Shown: piece by piece, positions 15,401 through 22,300 of the stretch
How the letters are laid out: each line of letters starts with the position of its first letter
How positions within the stretch are numbered: the first letter of the stretch is position 1
Assembly: GCF_002399615.1 (NCBI RefSeq)
Contig: NZ_DHDZ01000026.1
Location: 107,584-143,632 of the forward strand
From: Pedobacter sp. UBA4863
GTDB taxonomy: Bacteria; Bacteroidota; Bacteroidia; Sphingobacteriales; Sphingobacteriaceae
DNA length: 36,049 bases
Direction of reading: 5' to 3'
Translations under genes and position numbers: made by a program
Notes under the pieces: generated by a model
The model's input: the letters and a program-made list of their open reading frames with translations, nothing else
Database searches by the model: none
Told to the model about the DNA's origin: nothing

Positions 15401-16408
15401 ATGAAAGCCTTCAAACTTTACCAAAGCCTCGCATTTCTTGTTATCGCTAACGCGATTTTCTTTACAAGTTGCAAAAAAGATAATTCCAATCCCGAAAAAA
15501 CACAAGACCAAGGCAAACTTGCATTTTTTCTAGACACCTTTAGGGTTTACAGCAGCGACTTAGAAGGCAAAGGCCTCAAAACAGTAGTTGACGAAGATGA
15601 GAAATCGGGCAACAACTACATTGCCAGAATTATCTACACAAACAGCAATAAATTTGTTTATGGCTATAAACCCGCTAATGGAAGTTTCCAGATTAAGGTA
15701 GCTAACGCAGATGGCAGTAATAAAAAAACACTCAAAACCCTTACTGGCAATGCTGGGCTTAGCTTTTTGGGAAGTTTTGGTGATAAAATTATGTACACCA
15801 CCCTAGATTATAGCGGAACCACCCCTATCATGGAAATTAGAACCATGTCCGAAGATGGCAGCAATGATGTTAAGCTGAACTTGCCGCGTCCAACGCTTAC
15901 AGCTCGAGGTGGTTCTACGTTTGTTTCTACCACAGAAGATAACTCTACCGCCACACCATCATCTACTTCTTACGTTGTAAAATTTAAAAACGACGTTTGG
16001 GACGAAGCCAGTAGCTTTAGCCTTCCAAAGGTTACAGGTTTAATTAGAGCAAGCGCCATTTCAGATGATGGCAACACCTTGGTCTATGTATTAGCGGCCG
16101 ACTACTCTACACTAACTTACGACGTATTCACGATGGATATTTCAAAAAAAGGCAATACTGCAAAGAAAGTACTTAGCCATACTTTCCCAACTACGGGCGA
16201 GGGCGCTGTTCAGTTTCCGCCACAAATATCTATCGCGTTAGCTGGAGCTGCTAATGTTTTAGTTGGTTACGGTGTAGATGTAGATAAGAAACGCTACGCC
16301 ACTAAAAATGATTATTACTACATCCAAAACATTGATTTGGACAAAGGCATCATCTCCAAAAAATGGAAAATTGCTGGCGAATATGGCGGTAGTTTATTAG
16401 CAAACTAA
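15401..16408 (+). CDS. Lipoprotein with possible TolB-like beta-propeller repeats
   Basis: MKAFKLYQSLAFLVIANAIFF is followed by TSCKKD, a signal peptide II with lipobox cysteine near residue 24. Lysines follow directly, and the Bacteroidota surface-export signal usually needs acidic residues after the cysteine, so I would place the protein on the periplasmic side, weakly. The rest (335 residues in all) shows repeated motifs of the type ANADGSNKKTLKTLTG, MSEDGSNDVKLNLP and SDDGNTLVYVL, resembling the blades of TolB/WD40-like propellers (PD40). No catalytic motif is visible. It is preceded by GTATTTC box 3 and followed after 32 bases by another secreted-protein gene, probably in the same transcript. 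Function unknown; a role in the response governed by the adjacent two-component system is inferred from position only. Confidence 0.75.
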   Translation: MKAFKLYQSLAFLVIANAIFFTSCKKDNSNPEKTQDQGKLAFFLDTFRVYSSDLEGKGLKTVVDEDEKSGNNYIARIIYTNSNKFVYGYKPANGSFQIKVANADGSNKKTLKTLTGNAGLSFLGSFGDKIMYTTLDYSGTTPIMEIRTMSEDGSNDVKLNLPRPTLTARGGSTFVSTTEDNSTATPSSTSYVVKFKNDVWDEASSFSLPKVTGLIRASAISDDGNTLVYVLAADYSTLTYDVFTMDISKKGNTAKKVLSHTFPTTGEGAVQFPPQISIALAGAANVLVGYGVDVDKKRYATKNDYYYIQNIDLDKGIISKKWKIAGEYGGSLLAN

Positions 16409-16440
16409 TTAATCATAGCTCATTTCTAGAAAATATTCTG

Positions 16441-18195
16441 ATGAAAAAGAACCTTATTTTATTATTGCTTGTCCTTTTTAGCTTTAGTGCCTCTGCACAG
16501 TTTGGCAAACTAAAAGGAATGCTGGGCGGCAAAAAAGATAGCACCAAAGTAGAAAAAACCACAGACTCTGTTCGTGAAAAAAAAGGCGGACAAAACTTAT
16601 GGAGCAAAGCGGTTGGCAAAATAGCTAAAATGGCGGGCAATTTAGCCGGCAGTATGGGCGGTTTAATTACCACCACGTCAACTTTAGATAACGTAGTTCC
16701 CGTGCCTTATTATTTAACTAACCTGCACCCTTCGTCGGTTGGCGTAATAAGCCAATCTTTCTTTGAAGGTTGGGAACCTGGTGGCAGCGCTGTAATGTTA
16801 TCCTTCTCGGCTAAAAATTCTATCCAGCTTCATAAAATAGATGGCTCGGTTAATATTGATGGCAAACCTGCAAACTATGTAGCCATGGGCATTTACTCTG
16901 CCTTCTTAAAAGATATCAGCAAGCCAAAGTTGGTAGAAATTACAACGAGCAGCGGGCAGAAATCTACATTTACCTTAACCGCACCCAAACAAAGCATTAA
17001 GCTTTTGGCTATTAACGACCAAAAAGCAAACGTGTCTTTAGACCTTACTAAAGATGTAACCCTAACCTTAGAAAATTTGCCATCGGGCGATAATACGCCA
17101 GTAAGCGTTTCCTTAACGGGCAATACGCTTGGCATCAAAACTTTTTATGAGGTAGGATGGTTTGCACCAAATTCGAAAATCACTATTCCTGCGGCTATGT
17201 TTAGGAATATGAACGGCGCTACGAATAACATCGGCTTTGCTGATGCTTATTTACAGGTTTCTAGAGCAGCAACAAACAAAGTGAGCAACATAAGTGGGGT
17301 GTATCCGGAAATTGAATATTACAACGTCACTACCGATGGGAAGTTCATCACCGTTACGGCAAAACCTGTATTTAATAAAGGCTTAGTTGCCGCAGCTACA
17401 ACAAATTATCCCAATGGCGAAGTAAGCTATGAAGTAAAAAAAGCAAATGCCATTTTCAGCCCTAACCTATCGAGAATGAAAACCTTGGGCATTACTTCTT
17501 TCGCCATACAAGGCAAAACATCAATTTATGATAGTAAAACGAAATATAGCGGGAACGACAGTTACACCACCACCACTAAAACGGCACAGTTTCCACAGTT
17601 TAGTGATGATGTTTGGAACAATATTTTAGAGAAAATGTATGCACAGGTTACTGAAATTTTAACAGCTGAGCTGAAAGTAAATGTATTGCCAATAGAAAAA
17701 GTGACCTCATCTAAAGGCTATCAACACATTGCGCCTTTTTCTAAAGAAGAAGCGAACACCAAAGCAGAATTCAGTAAGTCTTACAAAAACACCAAACTAT
17801 TGGCCGGCTTAAGACCATTGAGCGAAACCATGGGCAAAAAAAGTGGTGAGTATAAAATTATGCAAGAAACTGGTGCAAATGCCATTATGCGATTTACCGC
17901 TGGACTAAACATGAGCTTTGAAGGTTCTAGCGCCATCATGACACCCACTTTATCTTTCGAAATTAATGGCGAAGTCTTAGGCGAAACTTTCACCACAAAT
18001 TACCTCACAGGAACAGTCACTGGCAAAGGCGTTGCCATTAAAAACAAAGGCAAAGTAGATTTAACTACACTCGAAAACAGCTTCCTTAAAATGCCAGATT
18101 TGATGGCAGCATTTAAAAAATCGCTTCAAGATATTAAACAAAAAGAGCAGCAAAACGGAGATTACGAGATTGAGTGGGCTGCAATGAATAAATAA
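16441..18195 (+). CDS. Secreted protein of unknown function (584 aa)
   Basis: The protein starts MKKNLILLLLVLFSFSASAQ, a clear signal peptide I. A basic, Gly/Lys-rich segment follows (FGKLKGMLGGKKDSTKVEKT, then a hydrophobic-glycine stretch MAGNLAGSMGGLI near residues 62-75 that might be membrane-active). After that comes a long region of predicted beta-strand character with IPT/TIG-like stretches (LTLENLPSGDNTPVSVSLTG and KITIPAAMF). The C-terminal third is mixed and ends DYEIEWAAMNK. There is no T9SS sorting domain and no recognised enzyme motif. It follows the lipoprotein gene after 32 bases, which suggests an operon under GTATTTC box 3. I cannot assign a function. Confidence 0.75.
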   Translation: MKKNLILLLLVLFSFSASAQFGKLKGMLGGKKDSTKVEKTTDSVREKKGGQNLWSKAVGKIAKMAGNLAGSMGGLITTTSTLDNVVPVPYYLTNLHPSSVGVISQSFFEGWEPGGSAVMLSFSAKNSIQLHKIDGSVNIDGKPANYVAMGIYSAFLKDISKPKLVEITTSSGQKSTFTLTAPKQSIKLLAINDQKANVSLDLTKDVTLTLENLPSGDNTPVSVSLTGNTLGIKTFYEVGWFAPNSKITIPAAMFRNMNGATNNIGFADAYLQVSRAATNKVSNISGVYPEIEYYNVTTDGKFITVTAKPVFNKGLVAAATTNYPNGEVSYEVKKANAIFSPNLSRMKTLGITSFAIQGKTSIYDSKTKYSGNDSYTTTTKTAQFPQFSDDVWNNILEKMYAQVTEILTAELKVNVLPIEKVTSSKGYQHIAPFSKEEANTKAEFSKSYKNTKLLAGLRPLSETMGKKSGEYKIMQETGANAIMRFTAGLNMSFEGSSAIMTPTLSFEINGEVLGETFTTNYLTGTVTGKGVAIKNKGKVDLTTLENSFLKMPDLMAAFKKSLQDIKQKEQQNGDYEIEWAAMNK

Positions 18196-18314
18196 CACAT
18201 TGCTCGTCCTTTATAACCTACAGGTAAATAACAGGCTAAGTTTCTATATACAATGAACTAAAATGGGTCATTTTATCAACCAGCTATTAATCAAATCATT
18301 AAACATAAAAAATC

Positions 18315-18758
18315 ATGAAAAAAATCTATTGCCTACTATTTGTTGCCACAATTTTTGCTACAGCTTGCAAAAAAGATGATGGTGAAGTAGAAGTTAATTC
18401 TAGCGGTAAACTCACAGCTACTACCTCCACTTTCGAAAATGGTAAGTGGGTTTCAGGAACGTTTGAAGCCAGTTCGGTTACAACTGTAAAAAGTGGAAAC
18501 AATTATACAATTACTGCAAAAAACACTGCTAATGATGTAATTACAGTTGTAATCACAGGTGCCACGGGCGTTGGTAAAATAAAAACTCCAGCAGTAAAAT
18601 GGGGCTACATTAAAGGCGGTAAAGATTTAGTACCTGCTGGCGCAAACCAAACTGGCACTGTAGAAATAACTGCTTCCACTGCCAACTCTATGATAGGGAA
18701 ATTTAGTTTCGATGGAAGCAGTGGCGCTGTTATGGGAGATTTTGACGTTACTTTCTGA
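18315..18758 (+). CDS. Small lipoprotein, DUF6252-like (147 aa)
   Basis: MKKIYCLLFVATIFATACKKD is a lipoprotein signal peptide with the lipobox cysteine at residue 18. The mature part of about 130 residues is Thr/Ser/Val-rich and beta-like, with WVSGTFEASSVTTVKSGNNY near 40-60 and a C-terminal MIGKFSFDGSSGAVMGDFDV. The last stretch resembles the G-x-F-S-F ... G-x-F-D-V ending of the DUF6252 lipoprotein family; this is a tentative match from memory. The stop codon lies inside a perfect 20-bp palindrome that abuts GTATTTC box 4. The gene is on the same strand as the two preceding secreted-protein genes, 119 bases downstream. Function unknown. Confidence 0.75.
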   Translation: MKKIYCLLFVATIFATACKKDDGEVEVNSSGKLTATTSTFENGKWVSGTFEASSVTTVKSGNNYTITAKNTANDVITVVITGATGVGKIKTPAVKWGYIKGGKDLVPAGANQTGTVEITASTANSMIGKFSFDGSSGAVMGDFDVTF

Positions 18759-18774
18759 TTTTTTAAAAAATCAG
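18755..18774. repeat. Perfect 20-bp palindrome at the 3' end of the small lipoprotein gene
   Basis: CTGATTTTTTAAAAAATCAG is fully self-complementary. It includes the TGA stop (18756-18758), and its last G is the first base of GTATTTC box 4. It could act as a weak terminator hairpin or a protein-binding dyad. Confidence 0.6.
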
Positions 18775-18817
18775 TATTTCCCGTTATAACTAATACTTTA
18801 ATCACCAGCTATTTTAA
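18774..18817 (+). promoter_or_regulatory. GTATTTC box 4
   Basis: GTATTTCCCGTTAT (18774-18787) has a TTTA at 18813-18816, one base closer than in the other three boxes. The next gene on this strand is the orphan LuxR-type HTH at 19027, which would have a leader of about 200 bases. Confidence 0.4.
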
Positions 18818-18881
18818 GGTTAACTACCTAGAAAAATGAAAATTTTAATCTATACATGAAGTAACCTCGGGTAAATTTCTG

Positions 18882-18943
18882 ATAAAAGTGCCGTTTAGAC
18901 AAATATACTACAGCACCAGTATTTTTGTAGCAAGCACTTTTAT
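18882..18943 (+). promoter_or_regulatory. Nested inverted repeats around a TAnnTTTG element upstream of the orphan HTH gene
   Basis: ATAAAAGTGC (18882-18891) and GCACTTTTAT (18934-18943) are a perfect 10-bp inverted repeat. Inside it CTACA (18908-18912) and TGTAG (18926-18930) pair again. The -7-like TATTTTTG (18920-18927) lies within the inner arm. This could be an autoregulatory operator or a structured leader. The 268-base gap 18759-19026 otherwise holds only a 20-codon frame (see findings). Confidence 0.4.
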
Positions 18944-19026
18944 TTTCGAAAATGCAAATTGGTCTGTTTACAATGGTAAAGTTGATCCCAGTTTTTAACC
19001 TTAAATATTGCTAAGCATTACAGAAT

Positions 19027-19239
19027 GTGAAAACCATGCAGGAGGCATTACTTACTAGTCGGGAAATCGAATTGTTGGCGCTTATTGCCAATGGTTTGGA
19101 TAATAAAAGTATTGCAAAAGAATTGCGCATATCGCCTTTTACGGTGAAACGCCATATAGAAAATATCTACAAAAAATTGCAGGCAAAAAACAGGGTTCAT
19201 CTGGTTATGCTATTTAATGAAATTGGTAAAAGCGATTAA
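19027..19239 (+). CDS. Orphan LuxR/GerE-type helix-turn-helix protein (70 aa)
   Basis: The whole protein is one LuxR-type DNA-binding domain: LTSREIELLALIANGLDNKS, then FTVKRHIENIYKKLQAKNR. It has no receiver or sensor part. It closely parallels the HTH of the response regulator at 14686, sharing LT-RE, GL, SIA/AIA and HIENIY-KLQ. The start is either GTG at 19027 or ATG at 19036, which would give 67 residues. It resembles GerE-like single-domain regulators. It sits between the lipoprotein/secreted-protein genes and the 1710-residue T9SS protein gene, which begins 83 bases later, so it is a plausible regulator of either. A degenerate remnant of a longer regulator is the alternative; upstream sequence in this frame is closed by a TAA at 19012. 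Confidence 0.8.
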   Translation: MKTMQEALLTSREIELLALIANGLDNKSIAKELRISPFTVKRHIENIYKKLQAKNRVHLVMLFNEIGKSD

Positions 19240-19271
19240 TCACTTCATTTTAAAATGGTCTAAACGGCCCA

Positions 19272-19302
19272 TTGTGCTAATCCTTAATTTCCTCAATTTT
19301 TG
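19272..19302 (+). promoter_or_regulatory. Candidate promoter of the T9SS protein gene
   Basis: TTG (19272-19274), a 20-base spacer and AATTTTTG (19295-19302, seven of eight matches to TAnnTTTG) lie 20 bases before the ATG at 19323. Spacing fits the Bacteroidota consensus. Confidence 0.5.
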
Positions 19303-19322
19303 TACACTCAATTATAAATTTT

Positions 19323-22300
19323 ATGAAAAAACTTTTACTCTTTTTCCTGCTAGGATATTTTGCTTTTGCAGGAATTTCAAAAGCTCAGGATGGCGTAACC
19401 ACTGCCTTTGCTTTTGGCGGTGGTATGACTACTGTAGATGAAATGCGTTATGTCAGCGATGGCGACCTCTATTTCGTAGCCCGGCTGGGCGGTAAAAACC
19501 AATTTGCAGGCAATAATTACGATGCCGGAGGTTATGGCGTTTACCCTTTACAACAATGGATATACGGTAAAGTAAGCACCAGCGGCCAACAAACCCTTTT
19601 AAAGGTATTTGAAAGAAATGTTGGAGAGAATAACCTGTACAACTCAATGGGCAACAACCATGTGATAGACAAAGACGGTAACCTTTACAGTATCATGACG
19701 GGCACTTTTCCCGGCAATGATTACGGCGATGGTTTTGTAGAAACCGGCTACGGCGCAAAACTCATTAAGACCAGTAAAACGGGCGTAGTACAATGGGTAA
19801 AACCTATTAATACAGGTGTAAACATTGCCTACGGTTCAAGCGGAACAACCCTGCCCAACGTAAATGGCCTACAAGTGATGAGCGATGGCTCTATCTATAC
19901 CATTATTACTTCCAACAACCAAATTACCGATAGCGGCAGCCCCTATTTTGAGAAATACCCAACACGCATTATTAAATACAATAGCAGCGGCGATGAAGTT
20001 TGGCACCATGAGATGTTTTCAGGCAGCAACGGCTTGTCGTTTGTTGTAAACGCACCAAAGCAATTTGTAGCCAACAACGGCAGTATGGTGGTAAACATAA
20101 TCAGCACTATCGATGCCAGCTTCATATCACAAGGCACAACCTTAACCGCTACCCACCCTAGCAGCTTTGGTTCGTACTACAATTGCTTAATGGGCTTAGA
20201 CAATACCGGGGCAAGAACTTGGTTTCAATCTACCACTTGGGGTGTTTCGCTAAAAGCGGTTGACCCCAACAGCGCAACAGTTTATGCTTCTTACGGTTAT
20301 ACTGGTGGAAACAATACCCCACCACCCATTGCGCCTTACAGCTCGTTGCCAAACCTTAATACATTTACAAGCACATACACATGGAGCGGTATGTTAAAAT
20401 TAGACATTGCCACAGGCAACATCACCAATTCTACGCCTACTATACCTGTACCAAACAGCCTGAGGTTTTTAACCAGCGCCGAAAAATTACATGTACGTTC
20501 AGATGGTAGCCTTATATTTTACGCACATAAAACTGCTTTTTCTGCTATAGGAAATTATATGGTGCCAGACAATTACAACGCCTTAATTTTTACCGACGCT
20601 AATTACAATGTAACTAAAGTAGCGCAAGCTAACATAGAGAAAGTGGAACTGATTGCCGAAAACAGTACAAACTTTGCATTTGCTGATGATTTTAAAACGG
20701 CTATTACTTTAGGAGGGAATACCCTAACGCCATTTTTAATAGATACCGATTTTGGTACACGCTTCCCCTTATACGCAAGCGTAAAAGCCGATAGCTACAT
20801 TGCGCAAGGAACCATTAGTCAAATTGCATCGCCAAAGACTACCACATGGACAGGCGCAACCAGTACCGCCTGGAATGATACCGGCAACTGGAGCAACGGC
20901 ATAGCCGATATAAATACAACAGCTATTTTTGATACCAACACGGCTAATCAGCCTACGGTAACAGCTGCTACAACCGTTGGCCGGGTAGTAATAAATGCTG
21001 GTATTACTACAACATTGCCAACAAGCGATCTTACCATTAAAGATAAATTAGAGGTTAATGGCATTTTAAAAATCCCTGTTAGCGGATATACCTATTTTAC
21101 AGGCTATAATGCCGGAGCAATAGATGGAAACGGAATTCTGGAATTTAACGGAACAGGCTCTGCTGCTATGGGTTTTGTTGCACGTTTAAGTAACCAATTG
21201 GGCTTAAAAACCAATGTGAATTTAGGTACTTCCGGTACTTATAAAACTGTAGAATTTGTAGGTTCGGGAATAAAAATTACCGGTAATATAACCATTGCCA
21301 ATACTAATGCCAATGCAATAACAGGCGCCAATGCTACCAATTATATTGATGGCAAACTTACCCAAAATATTGTTGCTGGCACCAGCTATAGCTTTCCGGT
21401 AGGTACTTCGACCAATTATTTACCTGTAACTATTAATACCAATACTTTAAGCGGTGTAAATAGTATTACGGTAGGGACAAAAACCGGCAGCATTACTCTT
21501 CCTGATTTGAATATTGCAGGCAGTACCGTAAACCGCTTTACCACTAATGGATATTGGACTATCACTGCCGATGCAACACCAACATCGGGCAATTACAGTA
21601 TTACACTAAATAAAAGCAATGCTACTAATGGTGATACGGACGCCAGCAAATACTTAGCTTTAAAAACAACACCTGTAAGTGCAGTGTACGGTTTTGAAGG
21701 AAGTTTAGGCAACCGTAGCCAAACAGGTGGCTCGGGATCAAACCCTAATTTCCAAAATTCGGCAATTTCTGTCAGTCAAAATGATTTGGAGAGCTTTGGT
21801 GACTTCGCCATCGCAGTAATGTCAGCACCATTATCTGAACCTTTGACTGTTAGTACAAGCATATGGACAGGCGCTACCAATACCGACTGGAACAATGCGG
21901 GCAACTGGAGCAACGGTGTACCTAACTCATTAGTAAAAGTTACCATTCCAGCAGGTTTAAGCAATTATCCTTTAATATATAATCAAACCAAATCTTATTT
22001 AAACAATTTAACTATTGATGCCGGAGTTGACGTAAATTTATCAAACAGGTTAGTGGTAACTAATGATGTAATTAACAATGGTATAATTACCGTAAATACT
22101 ACAGCTAATGCAAATAGCACATTACCGGTACGCAGGTCTTATAACGCAATCTCAGGTCAATACCTAGATGCACCGTTTATCAACGGTAGCGGAAAAGTTG
22201 TGTTTTTGAAGGTTGGCTCTTATCCTGTATTACAAAACGGAGGAACTATTAATTGCGACGTTGAAGTAAATATTGGTGATGCCAATGAAATTAACATTAA

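Noticed and set aside
18224..18267. A fifth, weaker GTATTTC-like site (GGTAAATAACAGG) before the small lipoprotein gene
   Set aside because: Only a few bases match and no TTTG/TTTA lies at offset +40; included in no count.
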